Shown here: positions 35,390 through 46,902 of the stretch, piece after piece
Layout of the letters: each line of letters starts with the position of its first letter
Position numbering within the stretch: position 1 is the stretch's first letter
NCBI GenBank assembly: GCA_037176725.1
Contig: JAZBRS010000026.1
Coordinates: forward strand, 153,089,501 to 153,153,500
Direction: 5' to 3'
Origin: Posidonia oceanica
Lineage: Eukaryota; Streptophyta; Magnoliopsida; Alismatales; Posidoniaceae
Length of the DNA: 64,000 bases
Position numbers and translations under genes: made by a program
Notes under the pieces: generated by a model
The model's input: the letters and a program-made list of their open reading frames with translations, nothing else
Databases searched by the model: none
Told to the model about the DNA's origin: nothing

Positions 35390-36439
35390 CGTTGCAACTA
35401 AGTATGAATATGCCTAGCTACAACATGCAATATAAATGAAAATGCAATGTGCGAAAAATAAAAAGAAAACCCCCTTTTGATATGCATGAAATGCAGGATG
35501 TGGTTGGAGATGGGAAAAGGCCCAAGCTTTCTGGAACTCTCTTTTCACTCTAACTCCCTCTATCTGATCTCTCTCTTTTCCAAACTCTTTCTCAAAACTA
35601 AAGTCTAAAATTCCAAATTGTGTCCCCCTTCCAGGCTAGGGGTACCCCTACTTTTATGGAGGCAGGGGAGAAACAAAAATGGCAAAACGGCTTGAATTGG
35701 CAAGATCAGCAAAAAGTTTCCAATTCAGAAGTGTTGAACGTTGGAAAACACAACATTCTACGTTGAATGTTGGAATCTCAGTGTTCAACGAACACCCAAG
35801 GCATAGCTGCCAGAATAAAGGAATATTTCCCAAATAATGATTGATTATCAATCATTAGGCCCAAATTAAGCCCTTGACTGGTCAACAGGCCTCTAAAGAA
35901 GGCAAGGATTCAAATTTTGGATTTGTCCAAATAGGGAAAGTTGTAGAACACATTTGCAGGTTATAGAACGCTGTGAATTATAGTGTTCTACGTTGGACAT
36001 TGGGATATCCAGCATTCAACACATCCAGTTTGCAAACTTGTCAAATTTGGCCTCGCAATCAAGGGGACATGTGTCAATCAATTAAAGAGGTGATTATGCC
36101 ATTCAGATAAGGAACGTGGACCCATTTGAATTTGAAAATTGATTTGGGTCCAAAAAGGAAAATTGACAGATTTGGAATTAAACTGAGCTGAAGACGTTGG
36201 ATGCTGGAAATCCTAACGTTCAATGTAGAACGCTCGAAACCCAACGTTCTATGTTAGACGCTAAATGTCATGAGTCTAACGTTAGACGCTATGATATATA
36301 GCGTCTAACGGTCCAGACTGGCAAATGAACCCTTGGAGAGTACTTGAGCTGAGCAAAGAGCTTCTAATGATGAGTGGAGCATGATATGCTGTAATGGTAC
36401 TTAAAAAGACATGGGGAGTGCCAAAATGGGATATCTACA
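35390..36439 (-). mobile_element. Tat-2 3' LTR (minus strand, left edge uncertain)
   Basis: In minus orientation it starts TGTAGATATCCCATTTTG (complement of 36422-36439), directly after a polypurine tract GGAGGGGCAATC (36440-36451), so it is a 3' LTR. It carries degenerate double-hairpin modules (about 35733-35790, 35968-36020, 36192-36310), with AACGTT/GTTAGACGC instead of GTTGGACGC. A minus-strand CCATAAAAGTAGGGG (near 35648-35662) may be the TATA region. The usual TTGTGAC/GTCGCCACC end of the other LTRs is missing, so the lower edge (~35.39 kb) is a guess and the LTR may be truncated. Confidence 0.6.
36280..36310. repeat. Hairpin with 13-bp perfect stem in Tat-2 LTR
   Basis: CGTTAGACGCTAT (36280-36292), loop GATAT, then ATAGCGTCTAACG. 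This is the GTTGGACGC/GCGTCCAAC stem of the other LTRs with both sides changed (G to A and C to T), so pairing is kept. Confidence 0.88.
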
Positions 36440-36659
36440 GATTGCCCCTCCTTGTAGGTGGTTTCGGAATGAAACTAGCTACAAGGCGAGACGATATTCC
36501 CGTGTGGCACTACCCAGGGGGTTTTCGATTAAAAAGGAAAAGAAAATCCAACACTTGGATGTGAGGCTGTGTTGCCACCAAGCTGGAAAGGGAAGAAGAT
36601 CCAACACCTGCCGTGAGCAGGCTGGATAAGACATAAAGGGGTCGAGCTGGATAAGGGAT

Positions 36660-37600
36660 CTAACTCTCGGAACCTAGAAAGACACAGCCTCAAGCGTTGC
36701 CCGAGGGGGTCGAATTGAAATGACACGACCAAGGGCATTGCCCAAGGGGGTTGAAGAAGGATCGAGCTGGATAAGGGATCCAACACTCGGAACCTGGAAA
36801 GACACGGCCTCAGGCATTGCCTGAGAGGGTCGAACTGAAATGACACGGCCAAGGGCATTGCCCAAGAGGGTCGAAGAAGGATCAAGCTGGATAAGGGATC
36901 CAACACTTAGAACCTGGAAAGACACAGCCTCAGGCATTGCCTGAGGGGGTTGAACTGAAATGACACAGCCATGGGCGTTGCCCAATGGGGTCGAAAAGGA
37001 AATGACACGGCCAAGGGCGTTGCCCAAGGGGGTCGAAACTAAAAGACACAACCGAGGGCATTGCCCAAGGGGGTCAAAGAGGGATCGAGCTGGATAAGGG
37101 ATCCAACACTTGGAACCAAAAAGAGACACGGCCTCAGGCGTTGCCCAAGGGGGTCAAACTAGGTATTGAAAAGACACGACCGAGGGCATTGCCCAAGGGG
37201 GTCGAACTGAAAAGACACAGCCATGGGCGTTGCCCAAGGGGGTCGAACAAGGTAATGAAAAGACACAGCCTCAGGCGTTGCCCAAGGGGGTCGAATTGAA
37301 ATGACATGGTCAAGGGCGTTGCCCAAGGGGGTCTAACAAGGTAATGAAAAGACACGGCTGAAGGTGTTGCCCAAAGGGGTCAAACTAAAAGACACGGCTA
37401 AGGGCATTGCCCAAGGGGGTCAACTGAAAAGACACGGCCAAGGACGTTCCCCAAGGAGGTCGAAAAGGATCGAGCTGGATAAGGGATCCAACACTCAGAA
37501 CCTGGAAGGAGACACTGCCTCGGGCGTCGCCCAAGGGGGTCAAACAAGGTATTGAAAAGACATGACCGAGGGCATTGCCCAAGGGGGTCGAATTAAGTTT
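36660..37600. repeat. Minisatellite of GGGCATTGCCC dyads (Tat-2 3' region)
   Basis: About 20 units of ~40-45 bp follow GACACGGCCAAGGGCGTTGC / CCAAGGGGGTCGAA. Longer units add GATCGAGCTGGATAAGGGAT / CCAACACTCGGAACC. Each unit has a short dyad: GGGCATTGCCC, or CTCAGGCATTGCCTGAG where both arms changed together. Open frames on both strands are by-products of the repeat. Confidence 0.88.
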
Positions 37601-39746
37601 TGGAAAGATGCCCGGCACTAGGGCGAGGAAATCTAACAGTGGGTGTTTGAAAAGGTAACTGTCTCTTGGGTGAGGAAGTCTAGAGAGGATTGAAGAGATT
37701 AGAGCTAATCGGCCTCGACAACTACTCACGATGCAAAATGATGTGCTTCTGCATGGATGCATGCTGGCGGGAGTACAAAGGAGGTGGTTTTGGTATGCAA
37801 TGGATGACCCTAGATAATGAGGTTCCTCCATCATTGCCAGCTTTGATTTGTAAACCGGGATGGCTGAGGAATTTGTCTCACTCTCTAGAGCGGACTGACA
37901 CATGCATGAATGCAATTCGTCATAGTCAAGTGCCCTTTCATCGAGTGTAGCCTACACTCTCCACAGGGACCGTCGTCCTATGATACGTAAGTTAGTGAGC
38001 ATGAGGTCCATGATGTTCCCAGGTATCGGGCAAAGGGGGTTGACCTCTTCTCTGCTAATTACGTTGGCTAAGTTTCTCCAGTTGTGTACCGGAGATTCTA
38101 GGTTGCTTGGGGGCCCAAAAATTGTGAAGCCATCGTCTTCATGTGCATTTTAGCTTGTAGAAGCCTCTGGTCTTCGTAGAAGTTGGTTTTGCAACTCGCT
38201 TGATGATTTGGGGGCTTTTCCCAGAAATTCAGCAACTTAAACTGATGTAAAGTATAAGGCGCAGAGAATCTCGCGTCTAACGTAAGACGCTGAGAAATCT
38301 GCGTCTTATGCTAAGGCATTTTTTTTCCTTTATGTTAAACGCTTTATTTCTTGCGTACAACATAGAATGCATGAAATTGTGCGTTCAACACTTCAGGGTG
38401 TTTCCTACACATCTTTAACAAAAATTGTTATTCTTTCTAGGGTGCCCCTAGCCCCCTAGTCCAAAGATAGATAATAAACAAATATAGACATGAATTGCTT
38501 GAAATAAACTTAGGTGGGGGATAATAAGTCTGGCCTCAAATTTGTTATCTAAATAAAGATAGTATGCCTATCAAGGGGCTGTCTCTTCACGAGATTCCAG
38601 CATCGGCTCATAGGAGAATACCAAGTGACCTTCCTGAATAGGAGAGGTCAAAATGCGACGCGGAGTCGCAAATGCCCTAGATTTTTGTATCATAGGCCAA
38701 GACTTGTCATCAGTTTCATGTGGTGGTATTGGTTGGGTAGATTTTACTCTATTTTTCTATTTTTGAATTTTCTACTTCCTTGGATTTTTTGGTGTTTTCC
38801 ATTTTTTCAGGATTTTTCTTTTGGATTTTTGGGTTTTCCTATTTTTTGGGTTTTATGGTTCTTGGATTTTCTATTTTTTTTGGATTTTTGAGCTTTTCTA
38901 GTTTTTGGCTTTTTGATTTCCTATTTCTTCGAATTTTTGGATTTTTCCTTCTTTTTTTTTCTTTGATTTTTTAGTAAGAGAAGGAAAATCTCCCGTGAAG
39001 CTGGGAATTAGAAAACTTTATGGGAGGAAACCTTGATAATTGAATCGCTTGTGCATTCCTGAGCTAGGAGATGCTTCAGGCTTGCCTCTACCCCAAGCCT
39101 TAGGTTTTTGTCTCTGGCCTCTAAGTGTGTAGTGCAAGGTGTGGGGAAAGAGGGTCAATGTCCTATCCTGAGACTTCGACTAAAGATTTGGAGCTTATAT
39201 CCCCTCTAGTTCAAGGTCGAAGCCTACTGCGCTTGGTAATTTCCCTATTTTTTCAGTTTTGACTCTTGGACAACTACTTTGCTGCCTTCTTTTCCTTTCT
39301 CTTGGACAGCTTCTTTGCTGCCATCTTTTCCCCTCTCTTTCTTTTGTTTGTTTGATGGATAGCTTCTTTGCTATCTTCTTTCTTTTCTTCTTTTCTTTCT
39401 TCACCCTTGTTTGAGTGCTCGGCCAACAAATATTCATTTATTGATGGACCGAAACACTTTCATTTTGGTGCACTCTCCTCTTTTGCACTTCTAAGTTTGG
39501 CCCTAGACACCTACCCAATCACAACTTACTAAGATTTATGCTAGGGTAGCATGTTCGAATCAAGGGAAGTATGTGGACTTGTTATTCATGAATTGGAAGG
39601 GAGCTCTTTATGATTTGCCTCCATCTCAGTGTTGGAATGTTTCCCCCTTTTTCCCACAAGGTGTTCGTGAGATGAGGTTAGAGGCATGGCTCCTAAGTCT
39701 AGGGGATCAGTGGGTTCACAAACACAGGCAATCTAGTAGTTCAGTA
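37601..39746 (-). other. Tat-2 internal 3' region, cut by Athila
   Basis: Non-coding. It contains a degenerate hairpin module (38270-38390: GCGTCTAACGTAAGACGC, then TTAAACGC ... GCGTTCAACAC), a T-rich tract (38740-38970) that is the reverse complement of the Tat-1 A-rich tract, CTTCTTTGCTGCC repeats (39270-39380), and at ~39527-39550 the reverse complement of the AGCATAAATC repeat of Tat-1. The region therefore runs 3' to 5' in the window and ends abruptly at the Athila LTR. Confidence 0.7.
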
Positions 39747-39748
39747 TG

Positions 39749-41017
39749 TGATAACTCATAATTCATACATATTTTATTTCCCATATTTATTGATTAATGT
39801 ATATAAATAATGCTACTCGAGGTGTTTTGTGTAAATTTTGTAGGAACCTGAGGACCTGAAAAGAATTGAGAAAAAGACGGAAGAGAAAAGAATAAAAGAT
39901 AAAAAAGAATGAAATCCAAAGATAAAAGAATTTTCTAGATTTATCAAGAGGTCAAATACATGTTTTCCACGTGTGTAAATACTAGGAGGAAGATAACCTA
40001 ACAAATTGACCAAGTCAGAGCTGATTCAGGGCCACGTGAACGCCTCCCACGCGCCCAGATGCACATCCGGCGCCTCTCAGGCACCCAGATAAGATGATGC
40101 TGACTCAGTCTTTTGCTGTAACATTGATCACTTGGAAATATCTTGTATTTGAAATTTAGCTTTATATTTTTTTACTCGGATTTGTCTCCGAGATAATGAA
40201 GTCCTTATAAGCCTATAAAAGGGACCCCTTGTATAGATTTATCATCGACCATCTTCTAAGCTTAGACTCTCTTCTTCTTTTGTTTTAGATATCTTCAAGT
40301 TCCTCTTTTGTAATCTTAGTTGTTATTAATACAAGTTTATTTTTCTTCTTAATATGTCTTGTACTTTTCCTTCTTCATCTTTTGTTTTGATGCTTTCTAT
40401 TATCATGCTTGGCTAAGTTTTTAGTTCTATGGTTGAGATGAAGTTTATGTGAATTGAGATGTTATAATTAAGTTTTGTTCTATCTCTTGTGCTCTGTTGC
40501 TATGATTATGTAGACTGGATGTATATTACATAGATCGTTCATCATTCAATAAACTTTGATAGGCTAATATTGAATTGATCTTTTTGGCCTATGCTTAGGG
40601 AAGAATAACTTGGAGGTTGTGTATATATTCTCAAATCTATCATATATCATTTGATTTATTTGGCTCTATGGGTTTTTATTCCGTACTTGATATTCTATGA
40701 TGCATTGCATATAGTATATGCTTAATAAGGTAAAAATCATTCAATCGAATATTGAGATCTAAAACAAGAGATAGAGTAAATTTAATTATGCATTCTCAAT
40801 GTCACATAAATGGATTCGAAATCCTAGGTTTTAATTAATTTGATTGCATCTTGATATTCTAGTTTTAGTTTTTAAGCATCATCTCTCTCAGACTCTTTTC
40901 AATAATTGATAGTTAATCTTTGTTGTTTTTAAACTCTTTTCTCTATGGGATCGACCCGTACTTGCATATGTACTACATAGTACACTGTGCACTTGCGGTT
41001 AATTAAAATTCACATCA
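39749..41017 (+). mobile_element. Athila 5' LTR
   Basis: It begins TGATAACTCATAATTCATAC and ends TTAAAATTCACATCA, both typical of Athila LTRs (the start could be TG at 39747). It is followed at 41024 by the primer-binding site. Length is ~1.27 kb. A promoter TATA box lies at 40214. No second LTR of this element is in the window. Confidence 0.88.
40214..40220 (+). promoter_or_regulatory. TATA box of the Athila LTR
   Basis: TATAAAA within CCTATAAAAGGGACC, in the middle of the LTR and followed after ~30 bases by a plausible start region (ATCATCGACC). This is the usual U3/R layout of LTR promoters. Confidence 0.7.
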
Positions 41018-41023
41018 AGTTTT

Positions 41024-41040
41024 TGGCACCGTTACCGAGG
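41024..41040 (+). other. Athila primer-binding site (tRNA-Asp type, decayed)
   Basis: TGGCACCGTTACCGAGG, 6 bases after the LTR end. The reference Athila site, complementary to the tRNA-Asp 3' end, is TGGCGCCGTTGCCGGGG. Three G-to-A changes separate them, as expected of deamination on the other strand. Confidence 0.85.
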
Positions 41041-42214
41041 AATATTGTTTTATAACATTGATTTATTGTCGGTTATTTCTTTCTTTTCATTTTTATTTGT
41101 TTTAAAAAATTACGTTATGTTAATCTTATAGGAATATTTAATTAGAGATCAGAAGAATCCGAAAGCCATTTTCAGAAAATCCCAGGGATCAAGAGCACCT
41201 CATAGGTGCCAATCTGCACTTCTGGAGTCTACTGGGTGCCTAGGTCAATTAGTTTCTCCGAAATTTTAGTTTCAGTTATTTCTGATTTTTTCTAGAATCC
41301 TGATCTAGGGTTTAATTATTGTTTCGGTTTCTGTTTTTTCTCGATCACTAATTTAAAAATTGAACATAAACTTGAACCCAATTAAAAATATTTCATGATA
41401 AGATAGAAACCTGTTTTTAGGGCATACATCATATAGTTTACATTTAGAGTAATTTATATTTCCTGTTATTTTATTTTGGTGACTGCTGGGGAAAAGGTAC
41501 GTGTTCTCCTACTTGATTCCTTGCATTTTAGAGCATATAGTTAGTAGGAAGAACAACTTGTTTGAGGATAATTGTTTGTTGCATATCATTTTAAAGTACC
41601 TAAGGGCAAAACCTATAGCACAAGATAAGGTGGAGATTTAATCACCCTTCGTTAGCCCACAAACAACAAAAGAAAGCATTGAGCATTGACCTAAACCTCA
41701 ATTAAAATCAAGTAGACATTGGCCCCTAGGACTCGAGCTCAATAGGATAGATAAAACCTAGAGAGAATTGGATTTAAAATTCTTATTCCTTGTTGGTGTC
41801 TAAGAAAAGTGGTTCAAGAGGCTCGACCTCTTAAAAGGTAAAGTGGTTATTTAATTAGGTCCGTTGCATACGCACGGGGAGCCTCCCACTTTCCTCCACT
41901 GATCTGGCTAACTCGGTTTGAGAAATTTTGAACCAAGGATCTTGAAGTTTAACTTAGAAGTTAGGAGCTGTCTAGATTTTAGGTCAACCATAGAATTAAG
42001 ATTCGGGTGACTTGTGTGATTAGATTATGCATCTTTCTCCTTTATCTGTAATCTCCTCATCTATTTAGTTCATATTATCTCATCTTTTTCTTCTTTAATA
42101 TTTTCATTGCATTTTGTTATTTTATTTTTTTTTAAAAAATTCATCAAGTGCATTCCCATTTGGGTCCGTGATTTGACTCATCGTCTCATCCGTGTCGAAC
42201 CCAAAGAATTTAAA
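41041..42214 (+). other. Athila leader
   Basis: Untranslated leader between the primer-binding site and the gag start. It is AT-rich with no feature that I can name. Long leaders of this size are normal in Athila. Confidence 0.6.
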
Positions 42215-43573
42215 ATGGCTAATGAAGTACACAATCCACCTCTAGCCTTAGAAGCCAGGTGTTACCTAGTAAGAATTGCACAACCATCTTGCATTAGACT
42301 TCCAAATGCTAATGGCAACAATTTTGAACTCAAATCCAATTATATTAGCCAGTTGACTAGGTTCACAGGTCTAGAATCTAAAGATGCTTACTGGTTCATC
42401 AATGAATTTGAGGAGGTGTGTAGTATGTTGAAGTTACAGCAGTTGTCTGATGATGCAGTCCGGTTAAGATTCATTCCTTTTGCATTAAAAGACAATGCTA
42501 AAAAATGGCTTTATAGTCTATCAACTAATTCAATCACCACTTGGGCCCAATTTTGCACTATATTTCTAAAAAAATATTATCCTATTCATAAGACCATCAA
42601 ATTTAGAAATGAAATTAATTCATCTAAACAACAAATTGGTGAGTCTTTCTGGAAGTATTTTGATAGATTTAAGGATCTCTTAGCCCAGTGTCCGCACCAT
42701 GGTATTGAAAAATGGAGACTATGCCAAATAATTTATGAGGGTTTAGATATTTCAACTAGGACTATGCTTGAGTCTATGTGTCAGGGAGCATTCATGAAGA
42801 AAAATGAGGATGAGGCATGGGAATTCCAAGGAGACTTAGCTGAGAAAACAATGCAGTGGGAGAGTACAAATGATCAATTAATTGATAAACCCACACCCTC
42901 TAAAGGCGGTATTCACTCAATAGAGTCTTCTATAGCCACTGTAGCCAAATACAACACACTAGCTCGTAAGTTAGAAGCTCTAGAGATGAAGGAGAACGCC
43001 TAGGTAAACCAAGTGTCTAACCAAGTTCCTTGGTGTAAAGGTTGTCACATGGTGGGTCATGTGATAGAAGAGTGTCCTTCAGTCGGGGGTCAACCTAATT
43101 TTGGACCTAAACAATTAAATGCAACATTTGTTAGGCCTCGAAATGATCCATATGCCCGAACCTACAATCCAGGATGGAGGAATCATCCTAAATTTTCTTG
43201 GAACCAGCAATCTCATCACGGAAGCAATAATTTTGCTTTCCCCCAAGGTCAACAGCAACACTCAAATCATTTTAGGCCCAATCAACAGGTCCAACAGAAC
43301 TTTAATGCAGGATCACAACCCAATCCACCTCCAGGATTTAATGACAATGAGAGGAGAATGAGCACCCTCCAGAAAGGCATGGAGGCCCTTCTCAATGTTA
43401 ACTCTCAAACAAATACTAGTATAGCTGCAAATACGCAAGCCATATCTCGAATCGATATGCAATTGAGTCAGCTAGCCACATGGGTAGGAGGGAGAGAGAA
43501 AGGAACCTTCCCTAGTCAACCTGTACCAAACCCCAGAGGTCAAGCCCTCCAGATCAAGGGCAGGTTCATGTGA
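42215..43573 (+). pseudogene. Athila gag (one nonsense codon)
   Basis: It starts MANEVHNPP (an upstream in-frame ATG at 42107 gives a hydrophobic, unlikely N-terminus). The retrotransposon gag domain is clear: ISQLTRFTGLESKDAYWFI, RLRFIPFALKDNAKKWLYSL, FLKKYYPIHKTIKFRNEI, ESFWKYFDRFKDLLAQCPHHG, QIIYEGLDISTRTMLESMCQ. A TAG at 43001-43003 interrupts the single frame. After it comes a zinc knuckle WCKGCHMVGHVIEECP (C-x2-C-x4-H-x4-C) and a Gln/Asn-rich tail with an NTSIAANTQAISRIDMQLSQLA coiled segment. Gag forms the particle and binds element RNA in the cytoplasm. The copy is young enough to read through except for one codon. Confidence 0.92.
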
Positions 43574-43736
43574 TTCAAGATGACCAGGTCAACCAGGTTA
43601 TTGCAATTGTTACATTAAGATCTGCAAAACAGGTAGACAACCATGTTGTCATGCCTGATCATGCTGTTAGGATTCAGAAGGACTCACCTTCTGACTCAAC
43701 TACACCAATCCAATCCCACTCAGGCCAGTCTGAGGA
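43570..43736 (+). pseudogene. Start of Athila protease region, cut off
   Basis: In the next frame, IQDDQVNQVIAIVTLRSAKQVDN corresponds to the ITLRSGK segment that opens the Athila protease region (written here within two short motifs: VIAIVTLRSAKQ). The sequence stops at 43736, where the Tat-3 LTR begins. The rest of pol is not in the window. Confidence 0.75.
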
Positions 43737-44699
43737 TGTAGCGATCCCGTTGAACCGACACGTCCATGCGCGCTGCCAAAGCTCGCGCGCACGGACCAAT
43801 GAGAGGCTACTGGTAGTAGGTGGATCCGAGGAAGGAAACTCGACTTGAAAACACCGAAAAATGGCAGAAAAACAAAGATAAAGCAAATTCAGAGTCACCA
43901 CCTAGTCTATTAAATTGAAAGACGAGGAAAATCGAGGAAAAGCATGAAAACATGCAAATGGATGCAATGCTATGCAAAAATAAATGACTCGTGCCTAGGA
44001 TAAGGGCATAATGGTCATTACGGGCCAAGAGAAAGGGTAAGGACTCCTGTTACGCACAGGGAAGGTGTTAGGCACCCCCGATACGCCCGGAATCGGTCTT
44101 TCTAGGCTTCTCGCTCGCATATGCAGGAATGTCAGCAATGCTTGCCTTTACTGTATGCCTGATGGGCCAATTATGCTATACCATGCTATGAATGCTTAAT
44201 TACATGCTCAAATGTATGCTCAAGATGCCATGATGTGTGATGGAAATTAAACGTGCAATCTATATGCTCAGCAACACTGCTAGTGTTCTGAACAGGGCGT
44301 ACCCTAGTTCATAAGAACTCTAGACAGTAAGCATCATTGCCCTAAATGCAATGCAGGCGAGAAACAAAACGACGTATAAAACCATGCAATGCGAATAGCG
44401 ACATGCGTTTATAAAAACATGCTAGACTTAGTAAAAACATGCCAAAGCACCTAATTAAGGTTAAAATGCTGCAAAGAGATGATAAAAATGTTAGGAAAGC
44501 TTAAACAGGGGTAAACAAGTTAAGCGGGCAGAAAATGAGGCGGCAAATGGGTGATCTGTCCACTGTCTGGATAACTAACAAATACGCACAGGGCATATGC
44601 GCAGGCTATACGTGCATCAGTTTGCTGTTCTAGACAGCGAACTTCAACGCACAATCTAGCTATGCAAACGAAATCAAAACAAAGAATTAATGACATGGC

Positions 44700-45400
44700 A
44701 AGCTAGAGTAAACATCCAGGAACAAAATCATGCAATTAGATTCCTAAATGGGTGCATCGAAAGGTGTGAAACCTTGGCTCAAAACTCGGCCTGAACTGCC
44801 CAATACGCGCATGGAACACACGCACCAGGTTGGCAGTCCAAACAACAAACTTCGATGGTCGATTTCTCTATGCAAACGGAATCAAAACGAAAATCTAAAG
44901 ACATGGCAAGCTAGGGGATACATCCAAGTATAAGCTCATGCAATTAGTTTCCTAAATGCGTTCATGGAAAGGTGCAAAACCTTGGCTTGAAACTCGATCT
45001 GGACTGCCAAACATACGCATGGAACACGCGCACCAGGTTTGATAGTCCAAACAGCGAAGTTCAGCAGTTGATTTCACTATGTAAATGGTTGTGAAACATG
45101 AAACTAAATGCATGGAGACCTAGGTGGCATACTAGGGAATACATTCATGCAATTAGAACTAAAAATGGGTGCATGGGGAGGTGTGAAACCTTGGCTTGAA
45201 ACTCGGCCTGGAATGCCAAATACGTGCATGGAACACGTGCACCAGTTTTGACAATTCGGACAGCGAAATTCGACAGTCGATTTCGCTATGCAAATGGCCA
45301 TGAAACATGGAATTAAATACATGCAGACCTAGATGGCATACTAGGGAATACAGGCATGCAATCAAAGATAAAAATGAGTAGTTGTGGTGCTCTCCGGCCG
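44700..45400. repeat. ~200-bp tandem repeat within the Tat-3 LTR
   Basis: Three to four imperfect copies share AAACCTTGGCT.GAAACTCG, GCATGGAACACG.GCACCAG and CAGCGAA.TTC (starts near 44560, 44750, 44960 and 45170). This replaces the double-hairpin zone found at the same relative place in the plus LTR and in the Tat-4 LTR. Confidence 0.75.
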
Positions 45401-45726
45401 AGTTCAAAGACCTGTCGGCCTCACACGGCTGGCGATGCCTTTCGCCGGAGAAGAAAGCTAAATATGGTGATGCAGGCTAGATAAATGGCAATTAAACATC
45501 CAAGAAGCAAGCCTGGCATACCACAAAGCTAAGGGGAAGGTTACTCACCTGCGGGAGCGTGTAGAGCAGCTCCCCGACGTAGCTCACCGGTGTGCGCCGG
45601 CGTTGAGGTCGCTGCGGCGCAGGAAAGAGCGGCGGCTACTCAACGTGATCGGGTTGCACTTGTGGTGGTCTTGCGATCGTGCTGGAGGAGTTTGGCGGCG
45701 TTTGGTGCTGCGATGTGGCCTCTGGC

Positions 45727-45734
45727 TATTTATA
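45727..45734 (-). promoter_or_regulatory. TATA box of the Tat-3 LTR
   Basis: On the minus strand it reads TATAAATA inside GGCTATAAATAGCC, which is itself a dyad (GGCTAT/ATAGCC). Its place in the LTR suits a minus-strand LTR promoter. Confidence 0.6.
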
Positions 45735-46741
45735 GCCAGCGGCGGCCAAGGAGGAATGACGGCAGTTTGTGCAGTGGGCACGGGGGATTCGCGATGGCTC
45801 AGGGTTGGTCTGAAGTGCTCGGGGAAGGCCAAGGGGGATTTATACGGGTTCTGTGGAGTGTTGGGAGTGTGTTGGCTGCTATGGGAGGTGTCGGCCGATG
45901 ATGAGTTCTCGAATGAGGGGCTGTGGATGACGACAGCTCGTGGAGGCGCAGGCGGTGGTCCGGGATGCAAGGGGAATGCGTGGAAGGCTCGGGAGGAAGC
46001 TAAGGTGCTGTGGAGTCTCCTGGGAATCGTTGGAGCTCTCTAGTTTGCTCAGCTTGACAAGAAGAAGGGTGGAATGGCCGTCTATACCGTTGGGTCCTCC
46101 TCCACTTGGTGTTAGCTCTGGCAAAAGCCTGCAGGCAACAAGGAGGTGACAGTGACTGCGGTGAGGAGGCGAGTTTGTCATGGTTGTCAGGTGTGGTGCA
46201 GAGAAGTAAGTGGCTGGGGCATGGAAGTCGTGGAGAAGTCTTGGTTGTCGTCAGGTGGCAGGTGGCCGGCGAAGTTGGTGGAGAGGTGTTTGTGAGAGGC
46301 AAGTGGCCAGCGAAGGTCGTGGGTAGTAAGTGGGATGTGTCGTCTAGCGTGTGGAGCAGAGTGAGGGCAGTAAGTGGCTGACAGGGGAAGGGACATGCGG
46401 TCGTTGGCATCAGAGATAGTGAGGCAGTGGCCGGAAAATGTTAAAAACACAGTCGCATGGGAGAAGTTCATACGCAGCTGGGAGGAGCTGGTTGGTAGGG
46501 GCTCGAGCCTGATAACCAGGCTATCCAAAGGAATGTGCTGGAGCTCGGACGGAGGCCGGCTAGCCACACCATGAAGCGAGCTAGGTCGGCCTGCAACTGC
46601 ACTGACCCAGTGGAGACGCACAGCAAACACACGCAATGTTTACGTGTATCAATCTGGACAGGGCTTTTGCATTGGATTCCGGGCCCGTTTCCCTTGGAGT
46701 TTGGGCCACTAGTAGGCACTAGGTTGTGGAGACTAGTGTTG

Positions 46742-46818
46742 TGGAAGTTTTGGGGTTTAAGTCAAGGTTTAGGGCTTAAGTCAGGGTTTAAGGTTGGTTT
46801 AGGGTTGGTTTAGGGTTT
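46742..46818 (+). repeat. Telomere-like GGTTTAGGG tracts in the Tat-3 LTR
   Basis: Degenerate repeats of GGTTTAGGG / AGGGTTTAAG near the TG end, at the same relative position as the cleaner (TTTAGGG)n of the solo LTR at 12925. Confidence 0.75.
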
Positions 46819-46902
46819 TGGGTGGAAAGTGGGGTCCGCCGCTTCTGAGCTTGTTCCTCTAGGTGAAATTCACCGACTAAGAGTCAAAATGGGGTGTCTA
46901 CA

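Larger units (their letters stand above)
43737..46902 (-). mobile_element. Tat-3 3' LTR (minus strand) inserted in Athila
   Basis: In minus orientation it starts TGTAGACACCCCATTTTGAC (complement of 46883-46902), directly after the polypurine tract, and ends ...CGGGATCGCTACA at 43737. Length is 3,166 bp. It shares the terminal blocks of the family (GAGTCACCACCTAGTCTATT, GGTAAGGACTCCTGTTACGC, AAGGTGTTAGGCACCCC). The sequence next to its outer end is GAGGA (43732-43736), whose partner would lie beyond the window. Three ~185-210 bp repeats (around GGTGCATCGAAAGGTGTGAAACCTTGGCTC) occupy 44740-45400. The GC-rich part (45390-46900) has accidental frames on all strands. Confidence 0.9.

Noticed and set aside
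38740..38975. Phe/Leu/Trp-rich frame like a membrane protein
   Set aside because: It is a T-rich low-complexity tract, the reverse complement of the A-rich tract of Tat-1.
45580..46660. Frames of 100-150 codons on both strands
   Set aside because: This is the GC-rich part of the Tat-3 LTR, with no domain and competing frames.
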